DNA of 64,000 nucleotides, from the NCBI RefSeq assembly GCF_004345365.1, contig NZ_SLVF01000009.1:248001-312000 (forward strand), in the 5' to 3' direction. The position numbers and the translations under genes are program-made. A model generated the notes under the pieces. That model was not told where the DNA came from, did no database searches, and saw only the letters and a program-made list of their open reading frames with translations. The DNA is from Kribbella sp. VKM Ac-2568 (GTDB lineage: Bacteria > Actinomycetota > Actinomycetes > Propionibacteriales > Kribbellaceae). How positions within the stretch are numbered: position 1 is the stretch's first letter; every line of letters begins with the position of its first letter. Positions 43,193-50,976 of the stretch are shown piece after piece.

Positions 43193-43489
43193 CTACGCGC
43201 CGACCAACGGACCGAGCCACCCCGACCACCGAGCCACTCGACCACCGCCCGGACGGCTCCAGAACGGAAGGGCACGGAACCTAGCCTCGCGCGCGAACCG
43301 ATCACGCTCGATGGCGAGCCGCACGCCCAGCACCACCACCGCCAGCAGCAACCAGACGCCCACAGCGAACCAGAGCGTGAGGGCAGAGAGGACCGCCCGA
43401 TGGTCAGGGTAGAGATCGATGGAGACGACGCCGGAGGCCATCACGACCGCTCCCAGTGCCGGCCGGATCGCATCCTCCACCCGCCGCAT
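43193..43489 (-). pseudogene. Truncated TDT (TehA-like) transporter fragment
   Basis: Residues RPALGAVVMASGVVSIDLY and LWLLLAVVVLG-type segments match the first two membrane segments of tellurite-resistance/dicarboxylate (TDT) transporters, which normally have ten. The frame then ends after an unrelated basic tail. I read it as a gene remnant. The ATG at 43489 is chosen; a GTG 15 codons upstream is also possible. Confidence 0.45.
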
Positions 43490-43540
43490 GCGGGGCGGCC
43501 CAGACGCCGGGAACGGTCCCGCAGGGCTGGACACGCCTAG

Positions 43541-44206
43541 AGTCTCGCACGGTGCCGCCCCTTGATCGCGTGCCCTGCGGACATCCGGACATGCCGCAGT
43601 CCGCGCGGTCATGCCGATGACAACCATCAGCTGGCACTGGACTGTCAAGCATGAGCCGTGACAGGACAGGCGTACTGACGTCCCCGCTGCCGAGTTGACC
43701 TCTTATGGATCAAGGGCGCGCCTCCGGCGCGCCAGCCGGGGCCCCGCCCTCCGGGGGCGGGGCGGCCCATGCGGACTGCCGTCCGAACCCGCCCCGCCCC
43801 CGGAAGGCACCCCGGCCATCACCAGGAGAACGACCAGCTCCTGCGGTCATTCGACGTGCCGGCACGATCGAGCTGAGGCCACGACGGCTGGCAACGGGGA
43901 GGGTCGGGTCTCGCTGACGCACCAGGTAGTCGTCCAGCGACTCAAGCCGACACCACGCGCCGAAACCGGGGACCCGGCGTCCAGGTGCTCCGGGGCCGCC
44001 CCGAAGAAGTCGGGCTTCGTGCCTGCCCGAGTTTGTCAATAGAGGCTGGAGGCGCTGCCGCAAGACAGCGAACGTCACGGCGATCTGCCGTGCTGTCGGC
44101 TGGGCGATTAACGGGCGATTAGGAGGGGCCAGCCGAGGTCAACCGGGGCCACTTGGAGGGCACCGGTTGGCGGTCAGGGCCGCGCGGTGAGCATGCCTTC
44201 GTCCGA
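43541..44206. other. Non-coding right end of the element, rich in hairpins
   Basis: No credible gene. It holds GGCGCGCC-type and CCCCGCCC/GGGGCGGGG-type inverted repeats at about 43710-43770, which could be replication or termination structures, and the right arm-type repeat pair at 44102-44122. Confidence 0.4.
44102..44122. repeat. Tandem GGGCGATTAR pair, candidate integrase arm sites (right)
   Basis: Matches 36115-36135 in 20 of 21 bases and lies 85 bases inside the right attachment copy. Confidence 0.55.
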
Positions 44207-44249
44207 TCTTCCAAACTGGCTACGCGAGTTCGATTCTCGTCACCCGCTC
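44207..44249 (+). repeat. Right attachment-site copy (attR)
   Basis: A perfect 43-bp copy of the tRNA-Gly 3' end from 35996-36038. The 5' half of the tRNA is absent, so this is not a functional tRNA. Confidence 0.92.
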
Positions 44250-44260
44250 GGCACACGAAA

Positions 44261-44295
44261 GGCCCTCAGCCACAGGGATTCTGCGGCTGGGGGCC
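44261..44295. terminator. Hairpin beside the second integrase remnant
   Basis: GGCCC-x-CAGCC-x-CAG pairs with CTG-x-GGCTG-x-GGGCC around a short loop. It mirrors the hairpin found between tRNA-Gly and the intact integrase. Confidence 0.5.
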
Positions 44296-44615
44296 TTCGT
44301 CATGCCGAGATCGGTTTCCGGCGGCGTGCCCTCCACGTGCCCTAAGTGCTCGGGACCAGCACTCCGGCCGCCCGTCCTCATCGCCAGGCGTGCCCCCATC
44401 AGCAGCCTTGGTCTGTCGTTCAACTACCCCGTTCAGCTGGTCGGCGATCTCCCGAGCCCGCTCGTCCGTGGCGTGGTGGTAGATGAGCGCCGCACGCATC
44501 GTGGAGTGCCCCATGCGCTGCATCAGCTCCCGCGTGGACGCGCCACTCACCGAGGCCAGGTGGTTACCGGTGTGGCGCAGGTCATGGAAGGTGAACCCTG
44601 CCGGGAGTGCCCCGA
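44266..44615 (-). pseudogene. C-terminal remnant of a second tyrosine integrase
   Basis: On the minus strand the sequence reads LPAGFTFHDLRHTGNHLAS, then ASTRELMQRMGHSTMRAALIYHHATDERAREIA. This is the last third of an integrase closely related to, but distinct from, the one at 36132-37295. The N-terminal two thirds are missing; similarity ends near 44615. Its position next to attR repeats the tRNA-att-integrase order, which points to a second element once inserted in tandem. Confidence 0.8.
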
Positions 44616-44866
44616 TGCCCCAAAGACGACCAGCAAGAAAGCAGCCATGACGAGCATCCGGCTCCTCCTTGACATCCCCACGCTAGTCAGCGGTGGCCGG
44701 TGGATCGACGCAGGGTGCGCACTGATCTCGGCATGAGCGTGCGTTGGTTCACTCGGTTAGTGCCGGATCGCGAGCGCGCCGAACCGTTCCCGCGAGGCGT
44801 ACCATGCTGGGCCTTGCAACGGCCGGTCCGCTCGGGTTACGCCCTCGCCGCGCAGCAGCCAAAGGA

Positions 44867-44907
44867 GATGGAGACAACCCGCCTCTTGAGGGCGGGCTGT
44901 CTCCATC
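44867..44907 (-). terminator. Terminator after the secreted-protein gene
   Basis: A 16-bp stem with one mismatch (44867-44883 with 44891-44907) and a seven-base loop lies just beyond the stop at 44914. Confidence 0.7.
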
Positions 44908-44913
44908 ATCCTC

Positions 44914-45369
44914 CTACTTCGATCCAACAATCGAACATCGGTAGACCTCGTCCGTCGAGACGAGCGTGATTTCAGGATTGGCCCCAGCCGCAGCCGCCAG
45001 GACCTCGTCCTCAGACGTGAACTGGTGGGGAGTGACTCCCGCGTTGAAGACGATGAGGACCTGGTGCCACAGGGGGTTGAACCCCTCACCCTGGATTGCA
45101 TCGATCACCGAAAGGAAGTCCTGCTCTTCGTCGAGGTCGTTCGAGGCGTAGATCGTGTTGACGCCCTTGTTGTGCGCGAGCAGCGGGTCAGACGCGGCCA
45201 CCTCGAACATGTTGACGGTGACTTGCTGCCCCTCGTAGAAGACGGGCCTTTGAGTCGAAGCGCCGTTCGGGCTCCCCTGCGCGAGCGCGGTGCCGGCCGT
45301 GAGGGCAACGAACAGGCCAGCGGTGACGAGCAAGGCTCCGATCCTCGATGTGACTCTGTTCAGCGGCAT
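44914..45369 (-). CDS. Small secreted protein of unknown function, 151 aa
   Basis: A clear signal peptide (RIGALLVTAGLFVALTAGTALAQG) suggests cleavage after ALA. The mature part of about 120 residues is soluble (NMFEVAASDPLLAHNKGVNTIYASNDL, then FNPLWHQVLIVFN). No family is assigned with confidence. The ATG at 45369 has a GGGAGG site. The frame is open further upstream, but that part is the tail of the broken YCII gene. Confidence 0.65.
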   Translation of the reverse strand: MPLNRVTSRIGALLVTAGLFVALTAGTALAQGSPNGASTQRPVFYEGQQVTVNMFEVAASDPLLAHNKGVNTIYASNDLDEEQDFLSVIDAIQGEGFNPLWHQVLIVFNAGVTPHQFTSEDEVLAAAAGANPEITLVSTDEVYRCSIVGSK

Positions 45370-45474
45370 GCTGAACCTCCCTTGTGTCGAAGCGGGACCT
45401 TCCCGCCCCGTACTGGGGACTACGTGCGGGTTCGTATCAAGGTTCACTGAAACGAGGTAAACGCTCGGCGACCA

Positions 45475-45682
45475 ACCGTCTGTGAACAGCGGGGGGCCGC
45501 TCGACGCATCGACACTGAACACGGGGGCAGCGTCATCCAGACCGCCGGTGAAGATGAGGACCCCGGCAGCCTTCATCTCTGCCTGCCCTCAGCGCGCCGG
45601 CAGCCTTAGCCGCAGCGCGTAGATCCTCGTCCGTGAGGTCGGGCACCCACTCGTCGTTGAATGCGATGAGGTACTCGGTCAT
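45475..45682 (-). pseudogene. YCII-related protein, frameshifted and truncated
   Basis: From the ATG at 45682 (perfect AAAGGAGGTGAC upstream) it reads MTEYLIAFNDEWVPDLTDEDLRAA, then loses frame. The continuation MKAAGVLIFTGGLDD to PPLFTDG is in another frame. A tandem four-base duplication (TGCCTGCC, 45580-45587) accounts for the shift. The C-terminal third of a normal YCII protein of about 120 residues is missing after the DG motif. Confidence 0.7.
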
Positions 45683-45762
45683 GTCACCTCCTTTTGCGGC
45701 GTGGCTCCAGCGGCCACTCTCCACCTTCTCCACGAACGGCGGCAGCCCACTCCGACACCGGG

Positions 45763-46365
45763 TCAGGATCTTCCGGCATCCGCGTGCAGGGTGGGCCGGT
45801 AGGTGAGCTCTTGGATGTTGCCGTCGAGCGTCCGGCTCTCGATCAACTCGAGGTCGAAGTCGGCCGCACCCTGGAAGATCGGGTCCACTCCGGTCTGACC
45901 GGTGATCACAGGAAAGATCGTCACCTGGACACGATCGACCAGACCGGCGGCCATCAGCGCCCGGTTCATCGACAGGCTGCCGTGCGAGCGCAACGGCACC
46001 TCGGACTCCTCCTTCAGCCGGGCGACGACCTCAACGGCGTCGCCGCTCACGAGGGTCGCGTCCGGCCAGTCGAGGGGTCCCTGCAGTGTCGTCGACACCA
46101 CCGTTGTCGGCAGGTTCCTCATCCGGGTGTTCACTGGGTCACCCACCTCGGACTCCTCGGTGCTCGAGCCCAGCAACTGCACGAATTGCCGAAAGGTGTT
46201 GGCCCCGAGGACCATCCGCTGCTCCGCGCCGTACACGGCGAGGCGACGGTCGTCCAGCTCGGGGCCTTGCTTGCCCCAGTAACCGCCCCAGTCGCCACTG
46301 CTGTTGTAAGAGCCGAAGCCGTCGAGGCTGGAAAAGACGTCGAAGGTGTAAGTAGCAGTCATCAT
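45763..46365 (-). CDS. Dihydrofolate reductase-family (RibD C-terminal-like) protein
   Basis: About 200 residues with the RibD_C/DHFR-like pattern: TYTFDVFSSLDGFGSY at the start, GANTFRQFV, VVSTTLQGPLDWPDATLVSGDAVEVVARLKEE, and GSLSMNRALMAAGLVDRVQVTIFPVITG. These proteins are probably NAD(P)H-dependent reductases of unknown substrate. The paired ATG codons at 46360-46365 follow AAGGAGAGC. It lies just upstream of the broken YCII gene on the same strand, and DHFR-like and YCII genes often neighbour each other. Confidence 0.75.
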   Translation of the reverse strand: MMTATYTFDVFSSLDGFGSYNSSGDWGGYWGKQGPELDDRRLAVYGAEQRMVLGANTFRQFVQLLGSSTEESEVGDPVNTRMRNLPTTVVSTTLQGPLDWPDATLVSGDAVEVVARLKEESEVPLRSHGSLSMNRALMAAGLVDRVQVTIFPVITGQTGVDPIFQGAADFDLELIESRTLDGNIQELTYRPTLHADAGRS

Positions 46366-46715
46366 GCTCTCCTTGAATACGGTGGCGCGCCCTCGTGGGC
46401 AGCCGCTCACTCCTGCTACGAACACAGCGATCCCGCTCCGACACCACCTCCCCGATTTCCTCCGAGGACTTTCGGTACGCCGGTCGTGACTGCCCGGCCG
46501 CGAGACGGTTTCGGAGCGCACTGCGCCCGGACATTCGGGGTCTCGCCGAGAGTCGACGGGCCCCGCCAACAACCGCCCTTCCACTGCAGGTCCACAAGCC
46601 TGCTGCGCAAACGTCCTGTCAGGCCGATGAGCGCTCGACTGAACGGTAGTAGGCGCGCTATCCCTTGCCATGCAGGAGGAGTAGCGTCGAAGACTCTAAG
46701 CGCAGGAGGTGCGCC
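46366..46715. other. Intergenic region between divergent genes
   Basis: It separates the RibD-like gene (minus) from a small membrane protein gene (plus). Promoters for both must lie here; none is clear enough to call. No gene seen. Confidence 0.35.
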
Positions 46716-46892
46716 ATGTTCGTCTTGCTGCTAGTCATCGTGCCCATCGGACTCCTAGCGATCTGGGCCATCGTCTACGACATAAAGCACCGTCGGGCGC
46801 CGCTGACGGACAACAACCCTCGAGCGGTCGCAAAGAATGTGAGGATCGAGGGTGAGGGCAAGTCGTCCGAGTGGGGAGCCGGAGGATTCTGA
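46716..46892 (+). CDS. Small membrane protein, 58 aa
   Basis: One N-terminal membrane segment (MFVLLLVIVPIGLLAIWAIVYD) is followed by a basic and then polar tail. An AGGAGGT site lies seven bases before the ATG, which supports real translation. Function unknown. Confidence 0.6.
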   Translation: MFVLLLVIVPIGLLAIWAIVYDIKHRRAPLTDNNPRAVAKNVRIEGEGKSSEWGAGGF

Positions 46893-47458
46893 CCGGCGAC
46901 ATCTGATCGGCAAGAGTCTCCCACGACGCGCGACCGCCCGGTTGCGTAGTGCATGCGCACGCTCGATGCGTTCACCGTCGTTCCACGATGAGGCCGAACC
47001 CGTAACCGCCGACTGGTTTCTCGCCCCTTGACTCTGCGCGGACGAGACCCCGCGCACGAGTCGCCAGGAAAAGTCCGGATTTGCGGCGTTCATGCCGATG
47101 TCCGGGCGCTGGGCTGAGGCCCGTTCCACGCCGATGTCGACAGTCGCACGCTGACCGCTGCTCGCCCAACCCCAGCAGCGCCGCGACGCGTCACTTCGCC
47201 CAGAGTGACAGCATGCCCACGATCCGCCCGGAGCCGAAGCTTGGGTACGTCGCCGCCTCCCAGGCCGAGGGGCACCCGGCCGACTCGGCCAATCACCGAC
47301 AGCTTCGCTGCACTACTGCCAGCTCACTCGCTGTCGCTGGACCTCGGCGAAGACGCCGCTCAGCGGAGACCCAGGCCAGAGGGAACCCCTCTGCCTCGGT
47401 CCTCTGTTTACACCATGACGGCCTCGGGCTCGCGGGTGGCGGGTGGCGGGTGGCGGCG
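46893..47458. other. Gene-poor stretch
   Basis: Only shadow frames are seen. A short plus-strand frame beginning MPTIRPEPKLGYVAAS at 47214 may be a decayed gene start, but I recognise no family. Confidence 0.3.
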
Positions 47459-47464
47459 TAGCCT
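47459..47464 (+). promoter_or_regulatory. -10 hexamer, leaderless promoter for TIGR03086-like gene
   Basis: TAGCCT ends eight bases before the GTG at 47473; no ribosome site is present. Confidence 0.4.
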
Positions 47465-47472
47465 CCCGGGCC

Positions 47473-48027
47473 GTGGAGATTATTCGGGCGGCGGCTGGTG
47501 AGTTCGAGCGAGTGGTTGCGTCACTGCCGGCGGACGCGTGGGACAACGGCACTCCCTGTGACATCACGGTTCGCGAGGTTGTCGGGCATGTGGTGGCCGG
47601 CAACGTCTTCGCGGTACGGCTTCTGGCGGGGGCGTCGGCGGCGGAGGCGACTGCTGGGCTTGACGCGGATCAGTTGGGCGACGACCCGCTGGGCGCCGTG
47701 GTGGCGTCCTGCGAAAACCAGACGACGGCGTTCGCGGGCGCCGACGAGAACCGGGTGCTGCACCACCCGAGCGGCGATATCTCTCTGGATACCTTCGTCC
47801 GGTTCCGGCTCGGAGAGCTGGTCGTTCACGCGTGGGACCTGACGGTTGGCGGTGGCCTCGACCGGTCCCTGGATGCGGCTATGGTGGAGGCCCTGTGGGC
47901 TCTGGTCGAACCGAATCTCGACGAGATGCGCACGATGGGCGCCTTCGGTCCCGGCGCAAGCGCCAGCCTCTCAGACAACGCGTCACCCCAGAGCCGCCTG
48001 CTAGACGCCTTCGGCCGCCGCCCCTGA
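47473..48027 (+). CDS. TIGR03086-type DinB/maleylpyruvate isomerase-like protein
   Basis: The 184-residue protein fits the MDMPI/DinB-like metal-binding fold. The conserved pieces are FERVVASLPADAWDNGTPC, VVGHVVAGN (first His) and GELVVHAWDLTVGG (second His). Such proteins often act as thiol-dependent isomerases with mycothiol, but the substrate is unknown here. The GTG at 47473 is preferred over the upstream ATG because the domain begins there. Confidence 0.7.
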   Translation: MEIIRAAAGEFERVVASLPADAWDNGTPCDITVREVVGHVVAGNVFAVRLLAGASAAEATAGLDADQLGDDPLGAVVASCENQTTAFAGADENRVLHHPSGDISLDTFVRFRLGELVVHAWDLTVGGGLDRSLDAAMVEALWALVEPNLDEMRTMGAFGPGASASLSDNASPQSRLLDAFGRRP

Positions 48028-48073
48028 TCACCTATACGTCAGATGTTCCGTACTGCGTGCCCCGTGGCCGAGG

Positions 48074-48361
48074 TCAGAGGTCGACTTCCAGGTTGACGGT
48101 GACGAGGTCGCCGAGTTCCAGGTCTTCGGCTTTTCGGACCCAGGACTTGATCGGGACGATGTAGGCGCCGTCCTTGGGCCAGAGGGCCGTCTTCCAGTTG
48201 GTCTCGCCGATCTGGGCGGTGACGGGGATCATGCCCCAGCCGTAGGAGACGGCGGTGGACGTCGCTTCCAGGTCGCCGCAATGGTCGTCGGGGACGGTGA
48301 CGAAGTGCCACGGCGCAGGACCTTTCCAGAACCACATCTCACCGCTGAACTCCAGCTCCAT
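48074..48361 (-). CDS. DUF1905 family protein
   Basis: The 95-residue protein has the DUF1905 pattern: FSGEMWFWKGPAPWHFVTVP, SYGWGMIPVTAQIGETNWKTALWPKDGAYIVPIK. It is predicted to be a small beta-barrel. Function is unknown; family members are sometimes fused to YdeI-like domains. It is convergent with the TIGR03086-like gene. Confidence 0.8.
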   Translation of the reverse strand: MELEFSGEMWFWKGPAPWHFVTVPDDHCGDLEATSTAVSYGWGMIPVTAQIGETNWKTALWPKDGAYIVPIKSWVRKAEDLELGDLVTVNLEVDL

Positions 48362-48367
48362 CCCGCA

Positions 48368-48373
48368 AGCATA
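48368..48373 (-). promoter_or_regulatory. -10 hexamer, leaderless promoter for DUF1905 gene
   Basis: On the minus strand TATGCT ends six bases before the ATG at 48361. Confidence 0.5.
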
Positions 48374-48440
48374 AGAATCCAGCCGCGGACACGCGTTGGG
48401 GCACCAGGTGAAGGAACCAGGAGAACCCCGGACGGATCGG

Positions 48441-49142
48441 TCACGCGGTTCGAGACGGTTTGTACTCGGATGCGGAAGCAGCCGGTGTAGACGAGAGCTG
48501 GCGGAGCGGTGAGAGGGCCACGGGCAGGGTGCCGAGGAGCATGCCGGTTGTGCTGAGGGTCAGGGTCAGGCGGAGACCCAACACGCCGGCGAGTAGGCCG
48601 GAGGTGAGGGCGCCGAGGGTTTGGCCTCCTATGACGAGGGTTCGCCAAGTGGCTGTGGTTTGGCCTAGGAGGGACTCGGGGACCAGCGACTGGCGGAGGG
48701 TTTGTTGGGGGACGCCGTAGAGCGGCATGCTCAGGCCGCTGAAGAGTTGGGCCAGGAAGACCAGCGGGGTTGCGGCCAAAGCAAGGAGGACGCCGCCGAG
48801 CGAGGCCAGGATTTGGCCGGAGAAGTAGGCGCGGCCCAAGCCGAGGCGGTTGCTGTACGCCGGGGCGACCGCCGCGCCGAGGACTGAAGCGGCGCCCGCG
48901 ACTGTGATTGCCACGCCGACCAGCGCGGGCGACCAGTGGAGCTCTCGGACCAGGTACAGGACGACCAGCGGTCCCTGCATGGCACCGGCGACCGCGCCGA
49001 TGGTCGCCGAGATGGTGAGCGGCCGCAGCACCGGATGAGCGAAGAGCACCCGCAGACCTGCACCTGTCAGCCGGCAACGCCCAGTACTACGCCTGTTCAC
49101 CACCAGCGAAGCCTGTTCACTGCACGCGAAACACAGGCCCAC
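48441..49142 (-). pseudogene. MFS transporter, C-terminal half only
   Basis: From about residue 25 of the open frame the sequence is the second six-helix bundle of an MFS_3-type permease (GLRVLFAHPVLRPLTISATIG to TLTLSTTGMLLGTLPVALSPLRQL). The first six helices are absent, and the frame runs into the 3' end of the VWA gene. Two GCCTGTTCAC copies 18 bases apart (49091-49100, 49109-49118) mark the junction. I read it as a 5'-deleted remnant. Confidence 0.7.
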
Positions 49143-50928
49143 GAGGAGTGAAGGGCAACGTCGCGGAGGCCGGGATCAGCCAGGCATGGTCGCGCCGCAC
49201 CCGCACCACGTCGCAGTACCCGTCGGTGATGAGCAGGATCGGTCCGTTCGCCGGGAAGTCCTCGGCCTGCTCCAGGAGATCCACCCCCGGCTGCAGCACG
49301 GTCCCGCCCCGCCCACGCACCTGCACGCGCCCGCCGATGTCCTCGACCGGGATGTACCCCGCGTCGTAGGCGGCGGCATCGCAGTAGACCACCCGCGCCG
49401 CCGGAACGTCCCGCGCCTGCGAGTACGACGCGATCGCGCCGAGCGCCTTCCCCAGCAGTACCCGGTCCATCGAGCCCGAGGTGTCCAGCACCACCCCGTA
49501 CGTCGGGAGCAACTCCTGCGACACCGGGCGGATCCACCCCGGCCGCGGGATGTCCGGCGTACTGGCCTGACGACGCGAGGCGCGCGCATACGTTCGCAAG
49601 CGCGTCACCGAAGGCACGTGTTCCTCGAACCACCGGGCCAACTGCGCGTCCCAGGCCAGTGGCGGGTGATCCAGCGCCCGGATCTCCTCCACCAGCCCAG
49701 CAGGGAGCAAGCCACGCGAGGGATCGTGGTAGGCCAGCCCGGTCGTCAGTGCGCGCCGGTAGATGTCGTCCAGCCCAGTGGCCCGGCGGGACTCGCCTGG
49801 ATGCGGCAGTGGCTGTCCCAGCACGTCGCCGAGTCCCACACCGCGCAGTGTCGCCAGCTTCCGGTAGCGGCGCAGGTCAGTGGTGATCCGGTCGTACACG
49901 GCCTCAGCGGACAACCCCTTGAGCGCCGGATCGTGCAGTGCGCCGTCCGGCATCACGCCGACGCCCATCTCCAGTAGCCACCCGTTGATGACCAGATCGG
50001 CCGCCACGTTCCACAGGTAGGGATCCCGGCCGCCCACCCGCTCACCGTGCCGCAGGGCGGCGTGCAGCATCTCGTGGGCCATCACGAAGCGCCACTCGTT
50101 CTGCGTCAGCGACGTCAGCGGGTTGACATAGATCTCCCCCGCGGCGGCGTTCACGGCCGCCACGTGGATGTCCCAGCCACGCGCGACCTCGACGTCGGCT
50201 ACCACCTTCGTGCAGGCGGCCATTGCCCCCAGCAACGGATAGGACGAGACGAACCAGCCGAGCGCGGAGTCCCACAGGTCGACGCGGCTCCGCGAGTCCG
50301 ACAAGGACGTCCGCGCGCCGCCGGCCACATCCACCGCCGCGGTCGCCGCCGCCGACAACCCGGCCGCGAACCGCTCCTGCCACTTCGGTGGATCACCCCA
50401 GCCTGTGTACGCCGAGATCAGCACGTCTGCCCGTGCAGCACCCGCCACCCCGAGATCGCAGTACTCGGCCGGTACGCCGACGCGACGCCAGTGCCGCGCG
50501 AGGGCATCCTCCTCGGTGCCGGGGTACGACGGGGGCAGCTCGACGACCGGGCGGCCGATCTTGAGCGACCCGAGGAACCGGTTCACGGCGACATCGCAGG
50601 CCGCGGCGGCAGCGGCGTCCGGCGCGAGTCGATCGGATCCTGCGTGCCCGAGGCCGAGGTGGATCAGCAGGTGCGCGAAGACCCAGGTCCACTCCTCGAC
50701 GGTCGCCCGCCGGGTCGGGTGCACACGGACCTGACCGTTCGAGTCGACGGTCGCCCAGCCGTCGCGGGGGAACTGGTCCAGGCGCTGCGGCAGCCGCCAC
50801 TCACTCGCCATCGGTGCGAACAGCGGATGCGCCGAGATCACCTTCCAGGCCGAATGGATCGCTTCCAGCGCCGGATCCCGCCGCGCCTTCCTGCTAACCA
50901 CCGCACACCGAACCAGGCACCGACCCAC
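49117..50928 (-). CDS. DUF2201-type putative metallopeptidase with VWA-like domain
   Basis: The roughly 600-residue protein has a DUF2201 N-terminal zinc-peptidase-like domain, with HEMLHAALRHGE supplying the HExxH-type motif. The C-terminal VWA-like domain has a MIDAS start, VLDTSGSMD, and ILLITDGYCD. An earlier FAHLLIHLGLGH segment looks like a degenerate second metal motif. These proteins pair with MoxR ATPases, as here, in predicted metal-insertion or protein-remodelling systems. The GTG at 50928 is chosen for its GGAG site; GTG 50901 and an upstream start at 50961 are possible. Confidence 0.75.
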   Translation of the reverse strand: MGRCLVRCAVVSRKARRDPALEAIHSAWKVISAHPLFAPMASEWRLPQRLDQFPRDGWATVDSNGQVRVHPTRRATVEEWTWVFAHLLIHLGLGHAGSDRLAPDAAAAAACDVAVNRFLGSLKIGRPVVELPPSYPGTEEDALARHWRRVGVPAEYCDLGVAGAARADVLISAYTGWGDPPKWQERFAAGLSAAATAAVDVAGGARTSLSDSRSRVDLWDSALGWFVSSYPLLGAMAACTKVVADVEVARGWDIHVAAVNAAAGEIYVNPLTSLTQNEWRFVMAHEMLHAALRHGERVGGRDPYLWNVAADLVINGWLLEMGVGVMPDGALHDPALKGLSAEAVYDRITTDLRRYRKLATLRGVGLGDVLGQPLPHPGESRRATGLDDIYRRALTTGLAYHDPSRGLLPAGLVEEIRALDHPPLAWDAQLARWFEEHVPSVTRLRTYARASRRQASTPDIPRPGWIRPVSQELLPTYGVVLDTSGSMDRVLLGKALGAIASYSQARDVPAARVVYCDAAAYDAGYIPVEDIGGRVQVRGRGGTVLQPGVDLLEQAEDFPANGPILLITDGYCDVVRVRRDHAWLIPASATLPFTPRGPVFRVQ

Positions 50929-50976
50929 GGCAACTCCGAAGACCGCGGCGCCACGGACCACGCATCGGCGCGCTCA

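Larger units (their letters stand above)
35996..44249. mobile_element. Degenerate AICE-type integrative element in tRNA-Gly
   Basis: An 8.2-kb segment is bounded by 43-bp copies of the tRNA-Gly 3' end. The order tRNA-int-xis-rep-gntR-GNAT is that of pSAM2-like actinomycete integrative and conjugative elements. There is no FtsK/TraB-type translocase, no spd genes and no intact excisionase, so it is probably not self-transmissible. Cargo includes a potassium channel and a polytopic membrane protein. The segment around 40230-40740 is visibly less GC-rich than the flanks. Confidence 0.85.

Noticed and set aside
44207..44249. A second tRNA-Gly gene
   Set aside because: Only the 3' half is present; the acceptor 5' strand and D-arm are missing. 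It is the att copy.
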